43,801 nucleotides of DNA from Desulfocucumis palustris (GTDB taxonomy: Bacteria; Bacillota; Desulfotomaculia; Desulfotomaculales; Desulfocucumaceae): the NCBI RefSeq assembly GCF_002933875.1, contig NZ_BFAV01000060.1, forward strand, positions 1-43,801, given 5' to 3'. Position numbers and translations under genes: made by a program. Position 1 is the first letter of the stretch. Every line of letters begins with the position of its first letter. This document shows positions 1-8,275 of the stretch, piece after piece. The notes beneath the pieces are model-generated. The model was not told the DNA's origin and made no database searches. It saw nothing but the letters and a program-made list of their open reading frames with translations.

Positions 1-1
1 G

Positions 2-541
2 CATATCGACGGTGACAAGGAATATCTTGATTTATGCATGACCACATATAAACAGCTGAACATTCCCTGCCATGGTTATCACATTGATGAGGATAAGCAA
101 GCCGACCAGTTAATGAAAATATTGGTGGAGCACAGGCCCGACATGTTGGTGCTCACCGGGCACGACGGGCTGGTCAAGGGGGCCAAGGATTACAAGGATA
201 TCAACAGTTACCACAATTCCAGGCACTTCATAAAGTCGGTTAAAGTAGCCCGCACCTTTGAAAAAAGCCTGGATGACCTTATTATTTTCGCAGGGGCCTG
301 TCAATCCCATTACGAGGCCTTGCTGGGGGCCGGGGCCAATTTCGCCAGTTCACCCAAAAGAGTGCTTATCCACGCTTATGATCCCGTATTTGTCATGGAA
401 AAAATCGCCTACACCTCAATATATGACCCAATAGCGTTAAAGGATGTGATATCCGGGACCATAACCGGCTTCGACGGTGTCGGCGGCCTGGAAACCAGGG
501 GCAAATACCGGCTGGGAGTGCCCAAATCCCCTTATTGGTGA
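2..541 (+). CDS. yabG: Sporulation-specific cysteine protease YabG, 3' part
   Basis: The reading frame is open from the first bases of the window, so the 5' part lies upstream; 179 codons are visible, whereas YabG proteins are about 280-300 residues. The text HIDGDKEYL near the start, FAGACQSHYEALLGAGANF in the middle and the end ETRGKYRLGVPKSPYW are typical of the family (peptidase U57). The Cys of GACQSH is the likely nucleophile; His of LIHAYDP is also conserved. YabG is made in the mother cell and cleaves coat proteins (SpoIVA, SafA in Bacillus; CspBA and pre-SleC in Clostridioides difficile, by established knowledge). In Bacillus yabG lies just upstream of veg-sspF-ispE; here ispE is about 10 kb further on, with accessory genes between. 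Identification is confident; only the N-terminus is missing. Confidence 0.93.
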   Translation, partial: HIDGDKEYLDLCMTTYKQLNIPCHGYHIDEDKQADQLMKILVEHRPDMLVLTGHDGLVKGAKDYKDINSYHNSRHFIKSVKVARTFEKSLDDLIIFAGACQSHYEALLGAGANFASSPKRVLIHAYDPVFVMEKIAYTSIYDPIALKDVISGTITGFDGVGGLETRGKYRLGVPKSPYW

Positions 542-605
542 TAACCGTAACCCTTTCCTGATGTCGGGCATATGATGGCTTGAAGGACATCAAGGAGGGG
601 TTTTA

Positions 606-1610
606 ATGGAAAAAATTTTTAGAACCCTGAAAAAAACCCGTAATACCTTACTTAACAAGAAAAATGTCATAGGTGTGGGTGTGGGTTATAAACAAGTTGG
701 CATGGAACGCAGCAAAAAGCCGGCGTTGATAGTGTTCGTGGAAAAGAAGGAGGATGCGGAAGCCTTGCCCAAGGATCACCTGATTCCTGCCGATGTGGAG
801 GGAGCGGTAACGGACGTTATTGAAATTGGTCCCGTCCGGCTGCTGGACATTCGCACGGAAAAGGCCAGGCCGGCAAAACCCGGTATGAGCATCGGGCACT
901 ATAAAATAACCGCGGGCACCTTTGGCGCGGTGGTGCGGGATTTAAAAACCGGCGAGAAACTGATCCTGAGCAACAACCACATACTTGCCAACGCCACAAA
1001 CGGCAGTGATGGGCGGTCGCAAATCGGGGACGCCATATATCAGCCGGGGGTTTTTGACGGGGGAAAAGAGTCTGATCGCATAGCCACCCTCTACAAATTT
1101 ATTCCTTTACAGCGGCAGTCCGGCGAATCCAAATGTCCGGTGGCCGCCGGCATTGCGGGCGTCGGCAACGCCCTGATCAGGCTGGTCCGGCCGAATTACC
1201 GGATGAAACTGGTCAAATTCTACAATACCCCAAACATAATTGACGCGGCCCTGGCCCGGCCGGTTGACCCGGGGCTGGTTGAAGACGATATTCTTGAAAT
1301 AGGCCGGGTGGAGGGCTTAAAGACGGTTACCATCGAAGACAGGGTTAATAAAAGCGGCCGCAGCAGCGGTCTCAGTTCCGGGGAGGTTACGGCCCTTGGA
1401 GTAACGCTCCAGGTACAATTAAACGATGAAGAGTTCGGATTGTTTTCGGATCAGGTGGTCTGCGACATGAGATCCCAGGGGGGAGACAGCGGGTCCCTGG
1501 TGCTGGATGACAGCCGGCGGGCTGTGGGGCTGCTTTTTGCCGGTTCGGACAATTTTACGGTATTTAACCATATCAATAATGTATTATCAGCCCTGGAGGC
1601 AAAAATATAG
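606..1610 (+). CDS. Trypsin-fold (S1-like) serine protease
   Basis: 334 residues starting at an ATG behind AAGGAGGGG. A chymotrypsin-fold protease signature is visible: His125 in LILSNNHILAN, Asp213 in NIIDAALARP and Ser295 in SQGGDSGSLVL, the order H-D-S expected for S1 enzymes. No signal peptide or membrane segment is seen, so it probably acts in the cytoplasm or, given the sporulation neighbours, in the mother cell. About 100 residues precede the catalytic domain and begin with KKNVIGVGVGYK, a motif seen in bacterial proteins of this type that resemble the Nal1 protease group. It follows yabG by 64 bp in the same direction. Substrate unknown. The protease call is confident; a sporulation role is inference from context only. 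Confidence 0.8.
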   Translation: MEKIFRTLKKTRNTLLNKKNVIGVGVGYKQVGMERSKKPALIVFVEKKEDAEALPKDHLIPADVEGAVTDVIEIGPVRLLDIRTEKARPAKPGMSIGHYKITAGTFGAVVRDLKTGEKLILSNNHILANATNGSDGRSQIGDAIYQPGVFDGGKESDRIATLYKFIPLQRQSGESKCPVAAGIAGVGNALIRLVRPNYRMKLVKFYNTPNIIDAALARPVDPGLVEDDILEIGRVEGLKTVTIEDRVNKSGRSSGLSSGEVTALGVTLQVQLNDEEFGLFSDQVVCDMRSQGGDSGSLVLDDSRRAVGLLFAGSDNFTVFNHINNVLSALEAKI

Positions 1611-1688
1611 CCCCGGGCAATTGTGTAAACATAATCCCGCTTTGGATGCCCGGCTTTTGGCCGCCACGGTTTTTCGGGGGAGGTAGCC

Positions 1689-2081
1689 ATGGTTGATTGC
1701 GGGCCTGAATCCCGGGAGGTCGCCATGGCCTTGCTGGGAGAAGATATTCCGGCTATCGGCCCCAGACTGCAGAACAGGGTCGAGGCCATACAAACAGTCC
1801 GCCGGTTCATGAATACCATTGAAAGGATGGTCAAAGGGCCGGGGGCGCTGCCCTACAGGGTTTTATTCGTCCGGCAGGCTGACGGCCGGTATACGTTGGT
1901 GATCAAGGGAGCGGTAACGTCCCTGAAAATTGACAACATGGATGAACTGATGATTAAACGGTTTCAAAAATCCTTCAAAAAAAGACTTTTTATCTTAACC
2001 TGTTTCTTTGAGGACAATGACAAACTGGAATGCCTGGCCCTTACCGAGGGTTTGGGCGCGGTGCTTTACTCCACCAAGTAA
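1689..2081 (+). CDS. Hypothetical protein, 130 aa
   Basis: The ATG follows a good ribosome binding site (GGGGGAGGTAGCC). The 130-residue product has no signal peptide or membrane segment and no motif I recognise. It is a mixed alpha/beta-looking sequence with a central stretch (PYRVLFVRQADGRYTLVIKG) that suggests a beta hairpin. It lies 78 bp after the S1-like protease in the same direction and is followed by a strong terminator, so the two could be co-transcribed. Function unknown. Confidence 0.7.
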   Translation: MVDCGPESREVAMALLGEDIPAIGPRLQNRVEAIQTVRRFMNTIERMVKGPGALPYRVLFVRQADGRYTLVIKGAVTSLKIDNMDELMIKRFQKSFKKRLFILTCFFEDNDKLECLALTEGLGAVLYSTK

Positions 2082-2106
2082 AAATTATATATGCCCTTAT
2101 AAAAAG

Positions 2107-2161
2107 GTGGGAAGAAGAGGCTGCGGGCGTTGCGCCTCCGTCTTCCCACTTAGTTTTTTTA
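2107..2161 (+). terminator. Rho-independent terminator
   Basis: A long stem GTGGGAAGA...GAGGC pairs with GCCTCCGTCTTCCCAC (one or two mismatches) across an 11-nt loop and is followed by a T run at 2154-2161. It closes the protease/hypothetical gene pair and insulates the riboswitch-controlled gene downstream. Confidence 0.85.
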
Positions 2162-2353
2162 TTCTCCCAAAAGTTTAAGGCTGTATTAGCATAATATACC
2201 ATGGCAAGGTTATTGGGAGTCATTTGGAGTTACAACTTTTATAATGTGGATGACATTGAAAAAAATGTAGATTAAGAAAGATTAATGTATTTGCCACTGG
2301 TATTTACCATTTGCTAATATTAGGCTTGTACATCCTTCCTTTGCAAGCAGGCA

Positions 2354-2383
2354 TTGGATGCTCAGACACTGTTTGCATATAAT
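2354..2383 (+). promoter_or_regulatory. Candidate sigma-A promoter of the riboswitch transcript
   Basis: TTGGAT at 2354-2359 and a perfect TATAAT at 2378-2383 are separated by 18 bp. Transcription would start around 2390, just before the first conserved bases of the c-di-AMP riboswitch, which is the expected arrangement. The rest of the 2162-2353 interval shows no gene or clear signal. Confidence 0.5.
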
Positions 2384-2403
2384 GGCTGGGATGTGCTGAA
2401 AAA

Positions 2404-2522
2404 ACAGCTGAATCCCAATAAAAAGTTGGGTACGGAGGAACCAAACATCAGGGGTGAATCCATAATTCTTTTATGGTAGGTTTTGTCTTTTTACCGAACC
2501 CGTCAGCTAACTCCGGAAGCGT
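2404..2522 (+). promoter_or_regulatory. Cyclic di-AMP riboswitch (ydaO/yuaA type)
   Basis: The conserved blocks of the ydaO class are all present in order: CTGAATCCC (2408-2416), GGTACGGAGGAACC (2429-2442), GGGGTGAATCC (2451-2461), the ATGGTAGG block (2473-2480) and ACCCGTCAGCTAACTCCGG (2498-2516), with CTG/AAGCG closing the P1 end. This closely follows the known Thermoanaerobacter structure sequence. Class members bind c-di-AMP, usually turn expression off at high ligand, and control cell-wall enzymes and osmolyte or potassium transporters. No obvious separate T-run terminator lies between it and the ribosome binding site (AAAGGAG at about 2529-2535), so control may act on translation or by masking P1; that part is inference. 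Confidence 0.93.
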
Positions 2523-2542
2523 AAAAAGAAAGGAGTATTGCC

Positions 2543-4321
2543 GTGAGCAGAAAGAGAACCTTTGTCACCTGTGTATTGACGGTGGTGCTGATGCTTTCCC
2601 TGGCTCTTGGGGCATCGGCTTCACCGGCGGCTACCGGAACCGCCGCTGATTGTGCGGCTAAATCGGGATACTGTAATTTGGGGGCGGACAAGCAGTTATC
2701 GCTGACATGCCCGGACGGCTTAAAAGGATTAGGCCGTCCTGCTAATACTATAGACCAGGAAAATGCCCAAAATGTTCCCATCGCTGTGAAAAATCTGGTT
2801 AACGCTAAAAAGTCTGGCACCTGCACCGTGGACATAAATAATGCCCTTTGCCTGACCGGGCAGGTGGAGCCCAACAAAATGCTGAAGAGCCGTTATCCGG
2901 TTCAGGGTGCGGAAACCGCGACCATGACCAGCCAGGAAAAGCAAATGCTTGACATGGTCAACCGGGAAAGGGCCAGGGCGGGGGAGCCGGCACTGCAGGC
3001 GAATTCATCGCTGTTGAAGATAGCCAGGCTTAAGGCCCAGGACATGGCGGATCTGGGATATTTCGACCACAATTCCCCCACCTACGGCAGCCCCTTCGAC
3101 ATGCTGAAAAAATTTGGAGTCAGCTACAGCTATGCCGGAGAGAACATCGCCAAGGCCGGTTCCGTCAGCACCGCCCACAACGCCCTGATGAATTCCTCGG
3201 GGCACCGGGCAAACATACTGAATGGAAATTATGACCGGGTGGGCATAGGGATTGTCTCCAAGGGAAGTTACCTGTACTTTGTGCAGCTTTTTACCGGCGG
3301 GCAGCGGGAAAGCGGCACCATTGGCGACAACGACAACGACAATGATAATGACAGCGATAATGACAATGACAACAATAACGATGGCGACCAGACTCCGGGA
3401 ACCGGTAACGGCGGTTCTACAGGAAGCCAGCCGGACGATGAGGATTTCTCCCAGTCAGTCAACGAGCAGCTGATTATCCAGTTGATTAACCAGGAAAGAG
3501 CCGATGCGGGAGTGCCCCGGCTGTCCCAGGATTCCAGTTTGAACAAAATCGCAAGGCTGAAAGCCGAGGACATGGTGCAAAACAATTATTACGGCCATAC
3601 CTCCCCCAACTACGGAAATATCGGCAGCATGCTGGAACAATTCGGTGTCAGCTGCAAATATGCCGGAGAGAACCTGGCGCTGTCCACCTCTCCCACCAGG
3701 GCCCACGCGGCTTTGATGAAGTCATCCGGAAACAAGGCCAACATTCTGGCCACCAAATACAACAAGGTTGGAGTAGGCATAGCGGTCAAAGGGTCGAATA
3801 TTTATGTGGTGGAGGTTTTCACCGGTGACGGGAGGACATCCGGCGGCACCACACCGCAACCACAGCCCCAGCCGCAACCACAACCTCAGCCTCAGCCGGA
3901 GCCACAGCCCCAGCCCCAGCCGGACCCCAACACATCGAGTCTGACCGCCGATGAGCAGAAAATGTTAAATCTGGTCAACGCGGAGAGGGCGAAAAACGGT
4001 CTGGCGGCGCTGAAAGTAAATCTTAAGCTGACCGGCGTGGCAAGGTTAAAGGCCCAGGATATGATTGACAAGAATTATTTCAGCCATACCTCGCCCACCT
4101 ACGGCAGCCCCTTTGACATGATGAAGCAGTTCGGCATCAGCTATTACACCGCCGGGGAGAACCTGGCCGGGGCGCCCAGTGTGGACACCGCCCATACAAA
4201 TTTAATGAATTCCTCCGGCCACAGGGCGAATATATTGAACAGCAGCTTCAAGGAGGTAGGCATCGGTATAGTAAACGGCGGCCCCTATGGCAAGATGTTT
4301 GTGCAGATGTTTATAGGATAA
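2543..4321 (+). CDS. Secreted triple CAP-domain (SCP/PR1-like) protein
   Basis: 592 residues from a GTG start preceded by AAAGGAG. It has a typical signal peptide (basic MSRKRT, hydrophobic VLTVVLMLSLALG, cleavage near ASASP), so it is exported. After about 100 residues of unknown sequence come three CAP domains at about 133-253, 308-430 and 467-592, each with the pattern MV/LINxERA, DM..N/GYF(Y)xHxSP and AGENL/IA. Domain 1 is linked to 2 by an Asp-Asn repeat and 2 to 3 by a Pro-Gln repeat, both flexible linkers. Domains 1 and 3 keep NSSGHRANIL; domain 2 has KSSGNKANIL, so its His is replaced by Asn. CAP proteins of this type (YkwD-like) are extracellular, sometimes spore- or wall-associated, with no settled enzymatic role. 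Its position behind a c-di-AMP riboswitch points to a cell-envelope function. Confidence 0.92.
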   Translation: MSRKRTFVTCVLTVVLMLSLALGASASPAATGTAADCAAKSGYCNLGADKQLSLTCPDGLKGLGRPANTIDQENAQNVPIAVKNLVNAKKSGTCTVDINNALCLTGQVEPNKMLKSRYPVQGAETATMTSQEKQMLDMVNRERARAGEPALQANSSLLKIARLKAQDMADLGYFDHNSPTYGSPFDMLKKFGVSYSYAGENIAKAGSVSTAHNALMNSSGHRANILNGNYDRVGIGIVSKGSYLYFVQLFTGGQRESGTIGDNDNDNDNDSDNDNDNNNDGDQTPGTGNGGSTGSQPDDEDFSQSVNEQLIIQLINQERADAGVPRLSQDSSLNKIARLKAEDMVQNNYYGHTSPNYGNIGSMLEQFGVSCKYAGENLALSTSPTRAHAALMKSSGNKANILATKYNKVGVGIAVKGSNIYVVEVFTGDGRTSGGTTPQPQPQPQPQPQPQPEPQPQPQPDPNTSSLTADEQKMLNLVNAERAKNGLAALKVNLKLTGVARLKAQDMIDKNYFSHTSPTYGSPFDMMKQFGISYYTAGENLAGAPSVDTAHTNLMNSSGHRANILNSSFKEVGIGIVNGGPYGKMFVQMFIG

Positions 4322-4340
4322 ATATTAAAACCCAGGTAAA

Positions 4341-4367
4341 AGAGGACCGGCAGGTCCTCTTTTTTTT
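4341..4367 (+). terminator. Rho-independent terminator of the CAP gene
   Basis: A perfect 8-bp stem AGAGGACC / GGTCCTCT with a 4-nt loop GGCA is followed by TTTTTTT. It begins 20 bp after the CAP gene stop codon. Confidence 0.92.
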
Positions 4368-4375
4368 AATTAAGG

Positions 4376-4420
4376 TTGAGTCGGGAGAACCGTTCCCATG
4401 ATTCAGTCCCCATGACTCAA
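4376..4420 (+). repeat. REP-like imperfect palindrome with GGGAGAACCG core
   Basis: TTGAGTC (4376-4382) and GACTCAA (4414-4420) are perfect inverted arms around GGGAGAACCGTTCCC and CAGTCCCCATGA. The same core, GAGAACCGTCCCC, occurs in both ends of the element at 25416-25741. The rest of the 4421-4630 interval is AT-rich and shows no gene; it presumably holds the promoter of the SPOCS gene at 4646. Confidence 0.55.
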
Positions 4421-4645
4421 TTGCTAATTTTATCCTTGGCTGGATACATTTTTTAATTCAATATGACGCATTTTTTAAAGTTACGGAAAATATATTGTTT
4501 TGTCTAGGATTTGTGTGGCTTTATGGGAATGCCTAAGAAAGAAGGGGATAATTATCTTTTTGGGCTGCCTGGATCACTTAATTGGACACATTTGGCGGAC
4601 ACCCTCATATATTAATATAGAATGCCTTGAAAGGAGGAAGATTGA

Positions 4646-6226
4646 ATGGACACAACAACCGTAGCACCGGGCACAGAAAGGATCAGGGTCAACATGGTAA
4701 TTAGTGAGAATACCTCCCAAACCGTAGTTCGCGGGAGAATTGCCGTGCCTGACCCTAAACCGGATGTGGAAAAGGTTTTATCCACCGACAAGACGGTCAC
4801 AACAAAGAGAATTGAAGTGTTGCCGGACAAAGTTGTGGTAGAGGGAACAATTAATATACAGGTTGTGTATGTTGCATTTGAGCCGGATCAGTCGGTGCAC
4901 CACTTTCACGACCAGATCAAGTTTACCACTTTTGTGGATGTCCCGGGAGCCATGCCTGGAATGGACGTGAAAGTGGACGTCACGGTGGAAGATGTCAGTA
5001 TTACAAGAGCCAGGAGAGACCCCCGGGTATTTGACGTGTCTGCCGTGCTGGGGGTAATGGCCAAGGTCACGGAAATACAGGATTTGGATATTGTGACCAA
5101 ATGTCCCTCCGGATGCACCTGCGATACCGAGACCATAGACGTGGATCACGTGGTAGGCAGCAATTCCAGGCAGGTGGTCATTTCCGACCAATTCGAAGTG
5201 CCCAATGAAAAACCTCCGGTGGAAAAAATACTGGATGTGGATGCCAGGGTTGAAGTCACGGACACAAGGGTTTTAAGGGACAAAGTGATTTTTGACGGCG
5301 AGGCCACGGTCCAGGTGCTGTATGTGGGAATGCTGCCGGAACAGCCGGTGCACCAATTGCACCACACCTTCAAGTTCAGTGACTTTGTGGAAGTGGCCGG
5401 GGCGCGCCAGGATATGGATGTCCGTTTCAATGTAGTCGTGGAAAACGTGGATGTGGACATGGCCGGCGGAAATGATCCGGACCGGCTGCAGGCCGACCTG
5501 GTGCTGAAGATTACCGCCAACGTGGTGGAGCCCCGCAGGGTGAACGCCATAACAGACATCAGAAACTGCAACGTTGATCCCGAGTATACCAAGCTTAGAA
5601 TAGACTCCCTGGTGGGTGAGGGCACGGAACAGGTGGTGGTAAAAGACAGTTTCAGCACCCCGGAACCTAAACCGGATGTGCTAAAGGTCCTTGAGACCAC
5701 CGTGGACGAAAGAAAGATCACCGAAAAGAAGATTGTCAGGGATAAAGTCATTATCAAGGGATATGTGGACGTACAAATAGTATATGTGGCCGCGCTTCCC
5801 GACCAGCCTGTGCATGCCACTCACAGGCGCGTCAACTTCAACGCCTTCGTGGAGGTTATGGGAGCCCGGGAGGGTATGGACGCGGATGTGGACGTGGACG
5901 TGGAATTCATTACCTCCGCTTACGAGAGCTGCCATATACACGTGGAAATGGTTCTTAAAATCACTGCCAGGGTCACCGAGTCCCTGCAGCGCAATGTGGT
6001 TACCACCACCGCGCCTGTGCCCACCACCGAGACGCCTGGAACCACGCCCTGCCCGCCGGGGGGAACTTTCGAATATGTTGTCAAGTCGGGGGATACCCTG
6101 TACAGCATCGGAAGAATGTACGGCGCGTCGCTGGCCGAGATGAAAGAGGTCAATAGTCAGTTAGACAATCCCAATGACATCAGGCCGGGAATGGTTGTAA
6201 ATGTGCCCTGCGTGCCTAAAGGTTAA
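4646..6226 (+). CDS. SPOCS (DUF3794) x3 and LysM protein, SipL-like
   Basis: 526 residues, ATG behind AAAGGAGGAAG. Three repeats of the SPOCS/DUF3794 domain are visible at about 10-115, 170-285 and 325-440, each with VP(E)PKPDVEKVL or similar, then DKVVVEGTI...VQVVYV and a F..FVEV.GA..GMDV segment. After a Thr/Pro linker comes a LysM domain at about 478-522 (YVVKSGDTLYSIGRMYG ... RPGMVVNVP). Length and domain order match clostridial SipL, which binds SpoIVA and is needed for coat assembly around the forespore; other SPOCS proteins exist, so the ortholog call is not certain. No signal peptide, consistent with mother-cell cytoplasm. The gene at 6259 follows by 32 bp and is also a SPOCS protein. 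YabG, encoded nearby, is the protease known to process LysM/SpoIVA coat proteins. Confidence 0.85.
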   Translation: MDTTTVAPGTERIRVNMVISENTSQTVVRGRIAVPDPKPDVEKVLSTDKTVTTKRIEVLPDKVVVEGTINIQVVYVAFEPDQSVHHFHDQIKFTTFVDVPGAMPGMDVKVDVTVEDVSITRARRDPRVFDVSAVLGVMAKVTEIQDLDIVTKCPSGCTCDTETIDVDHVVGSNSRQVVISDQFEVPNEKPPVEKILDVDARVEVTDTRVLRDKVIFDGEATVQVLYVGMLPEQPVHQLHHTFKFSDFVEVAGARQDMDVRFNVVVENVDVDMAGGNDPDRLQADLVLKITANVVEPRRVNAITDIRNCNVDPEYTKLRIDSLVGEGTEQVVVKDSFSTPEPKPDVLKVLETTVDERKITEKKIVRDKVIIKGYVDVQIVYVAALPDQPVHATHRRVNFNAFVEVMGAREGMDADVDVDVEFITSAYESCHIHVEMVLKITARVTESLQRNVVTTTAPVPTTETPGTTPCPPGGTFEYVVKSGDTLYSIGRMYGASLAEMKEVNSQLDNPNDIRPGMVVNVPCVPKG

Positions 6227-6258
6227 TAAAAATTAAAGTATAAGGAGGCAAAAGAAGT

Positions 6259-7320
6259 ATGCCAATAGAGTACAACATGCCCGTACCGGAAATGTTAAGG
6301 TGCATGAAGGTTAAACTCCCGCTGGTGCTGGCCGACGTGGAAGCCCAGGTGGAGGTGGACAGCACCAAGCACATGCCGGAGCTGTGCAAAAAAGTGGACC
6401 ACATTGACGTTTGGGTCAAGGACCTGGAGGCCGACCCGGTATTCATCCATGAGGACGAGTCCAACTGGTCCATCAGCTTCAGCAAAAAGTGGCCCAATCA
6501 CTGCTGCGAAAAGCCGGGCCGGGCCTTTGTCAAAAAGGTCATCGTTCACGGCACATTGCATAAGCAGATCTATTACGTAAACCAGAATGACCAGGTCATG
6601 CACGTGGCTGAGGATGTCCCCTTTACCAAAATGATCGAGCTTGACGAGCCGGAACCTGTAATCGATGTCGACGATGTAGTGGCCATGTTTCACAAATCCA
6701 AGGTGGATATAACCTGGGATCTGGTAAGACCCACCAGGCTGCAGCAGATCGGTGTGATAATCGTCAGGGTCAAGGTGGTGGAGGAGCGCCAGATATTCAT
6801 CGCTGTCTGCCCGCCCGCCGAAGAATGCCCCAGGGTGAACCTGCTCCGGGACCCCAGCTTCGAGCAATGGATCGGCGACATACCCGTGGCCTGGGGCGCC
6901 GTCAACGTAGCCAGGGTTAGCGACAATCCGCACAGCGGCAGCTACGCGGTGCGGCTGGGGTCGAACACCGGCGCCCAGGCGGCTGTATTCCAGATAGTCA
7001 GAAAGGTTAGGCCAAGACACTCCTACCGGCTGTGCTTCTGGGCCAGGAGGGGGACGCTGCTGGGTGTCACGCCCAATTGCGATTTCATTGTAACCGCCAG
7101 CGTGGTATATTATGATGCCGAGGGAAATGTGCTGGTCAATTTACAGCATGAGTGGGATGACACCACCATAGGCACCGCCTATACCCAGCTTTGTTTCGAT
7201 GCCGGCCCGCCGCCCGAGGAAGTCTCCTATGCCCAGGTGTTTATAGCCTTCAGGCCGGAAGCCAACAATAACTCTTGTTTTGTGGTGATTGACGACGCCT
7301 CCCTTACGTGCCTCAGATAA
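6259..7320 (+). CDS. SPOCS (DUF3794) protein with C-terminal jelly-roll-like domain
   Basis: 353 residues, ATG with AAGGAGG upstream. The N-terminal half (about 1-190) resembles one and a half SPOCS units: KAFVKKVIVHGTLHKQIYYV-like text, then MHVAEDVPFTKMIELDEPEP. The C-terminal part begins at about 195 with NLLRDPSFEQW and continues SGSYAVRLGSN, SYRLCFWAR and FDAGPPPEEVSYAQVFI, the pattern of a galactose-binding-like/carbohydrate-binding jelly roll that often decorates surface proteins. No signal peptide. It is the second gene of the pair with 4646 and ends with a strong terminator. Likely a spore-coat or exosporium component; this is inferred from the SPOCS domain and neighbours. Confidence 0.75.
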   Translation: MPIEYNMPVPEMLRCMKVKLPLVLADVEAQVEVDSTKHMPELCKKVDHIDVWVKDLEADPVFIHEDESNWSISFSKKWPNHCCEKPGRAFVKKVIVHGTLHKQIYYVNQNDQVMHVAEDVPFTKMIELDEPEPVIDVDDVVAMFHKSKVDITWDLVRPTRLQQIGVIIVRVKVVEERQIFIAVCPPAEECPRVNLLRDPSFEQWIGDIPVAWGAVNVARVSDNPHSGSYAVRLGSNTGAQAAVFQIVRKVRPRHSYRLCFWARRGTLLGVTPNCDFIVTASVVYYDAEGNVLVNLQHEWDDTTIGTAYTQLCFDAGPPPEEVSYAQVFIAFRPEANNNSCFVVIDDASLTCLR

Positions 7321-7340
7321 CCAACCTGTTAAAATAAAAA

Positions 7341-7370
7341 GGCTGTTTCACGTGGAACAGCTTTTTTTTT
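7341..7370 (+). terminator. Rho-independent terminator of the SPOCS pair
   Basis: Stem GGCTGTTTC / GGAACAGCT (one G-T wobble type pair) with loop ACGT and a run of nine T from 7362. It begins 20 bp after the stop of the second SPOCS gene. Confidence 0.9.
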
Positions 7371-7431
7371 GCCTTCAAGTCAAAAAAAAGGGCGGCGGGC
7401 ATATATTTATCCTTATAAAGGAGGTATTAGC

Positions 7432-7794
7432 GTGGCGGATAATGATTTAGCCGGCACCAGCCTGGAAAAAACTCTCTTCCAGCTGCTGCAGAACGATTCC
7501 GTAAAAAACATGGATACCGGGAACCTGCTGGTGCTTATAAGCCTGGTAAATTTGATGGGGCTGGTGGATATAATCAACCGCCGTACCGGAGGAGAGCAGA
7601 TGACGGCGGCGGAAGGGGAACACAGGGGTAATGTTCCGGATAACCAAGCAAAGGAGGAAGGAGGCGGGGGAGCGGCACTTAATCCCGCGGCCTTAATGGG
7701 TATGTTGAATCAAATGATGAAGCCCCGCCCCCGGGCATCTTCCGGGGTGCCCGGGGAGGAGCGGGATAATCAACAGCCGGAAGATGATAAATAG
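7432..7794 (+). CDS. Small hypothetical protein, paralog of the 8276 gene
   Basis: The start is placed at GTG 7432 because AAAGGAGGTATTAGC sits just upstream; an earlier TTG at 7369 overlaps the preceding terminator. The 120-residue product begins with a short helical region, then LVLISLVNLMGLVDIINRRT, a charged linker and NPAALMGMLNQMMKPRPR. The protein encoded at 8276 has the same plan (LLGLVDLFGIVSVMNK, later NPALLMSLMGNQ and LLMGMMNNPRPG), so the two are paralogs. The hydrophobic stretches are short and amphipathic rather than clear membrane spans. Family and function are not recognised; proximity to SPOCS genes makes a spore-related role possible. Confidence 0.7.
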   Translation: MADNDLAGTSLEKTLFQLLQNDSVKNMDTGNLLVLISLVNLMGLVDIINRRTGGEQMTAAEGEHRGNVPDNQAKEEGGGGAALNPAALMGMLNQMMKPRPRASSGVPGEERDNQQPEDDK

Positions 7795-7856
7795 TTCGTA
7801 GGGGCGGCAATGGGAGGTATTAGCCCCGGCGCCGCTCCGGCCAGTCATGTTTAAAA

Positions 7857-8174
7857 TTAGTCCGTGTCCGCTTTGTCGTTATCGTTTTCCTTAAACTTGT
7901 CTTTTTCCTCTTCCGGCGCCGCCGGTTTATTCACAGTTGTTTTTGCGGGCTCCGGGCCGGCAGGTTTGAAGTGGGGCGCCGATGACTGGTTTATTTTGGA
8001 GAATCCGGCGTGAAAGGTTTCCATTCCGGAACGCAGGGACTGTACCGCCGCCTGGGTGGTTTGAATGAAATTCATCAGATCCTCCAGCTTTTTTTCAACG
8101 TCATCACCGTTGCCGGTGATCGCAAGAAGCATGGGAATAAACAAGGGATGAAAGCCTCCTCTGTAATCGGCCAA
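7857..8174 (-). CDS. Small hypothetical protein, 105 aa, charged tail
   Basis: A TTG start at 8174 is supported by AAGGAGGTAATTGTA directly upstream on the minus strand. The product starts MADYRGGFHPLFIPMLLAI, a short hydrophobic N-terminus, followed by an amphipathic helix (VEKKLEDLMNFIQTTQAAV) and a Pro/Lys/Glu/Asp-rich tail that is probably disordered. It lies convergent to the 7432 gene and divergent from the 8276 gene, i.e. between two paralogs but on the other strand. No family recognised. Codon use and the ribosome binding site support a real gene. Confidence 0.65.
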   Translation of the reverse strand: MADYRGGFHPLFIPMLLAITGNGDDVEKKLEDLMNFIQTTQAAVQSLRSGMETFHAGFSKINQSSAPHFKPAGPEPAKTTVNKPAAPEEEKDKFKENDNDKADTD

Positions 8175-8275
8175 TACAATTACCTCCTTGCAGCTTATTA
8201 ATTTATTTTATGGTTTCAGGGTTAATGTTGTTACTATTTACCGGCCGGCTTTACCCGGCCGGAGGGGGGATAATC

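Noticed and set aside
3252..3585. Open frames on both strands across the Asp-Asn repeat of the CAP gene
   Set aside because: They arise from the simple repeat (GACAAYGAC units) read in other frames; no ribosome binding sites and low-complexity products.
5146..5820. Long minus-strand frame (224 codons) inside the SipL-like gene
   Set aside because: Ser/Thr-rich product typical of the antisense of a Val/Asp-rich gene, no start signal, fully inside a gene with clear domains.
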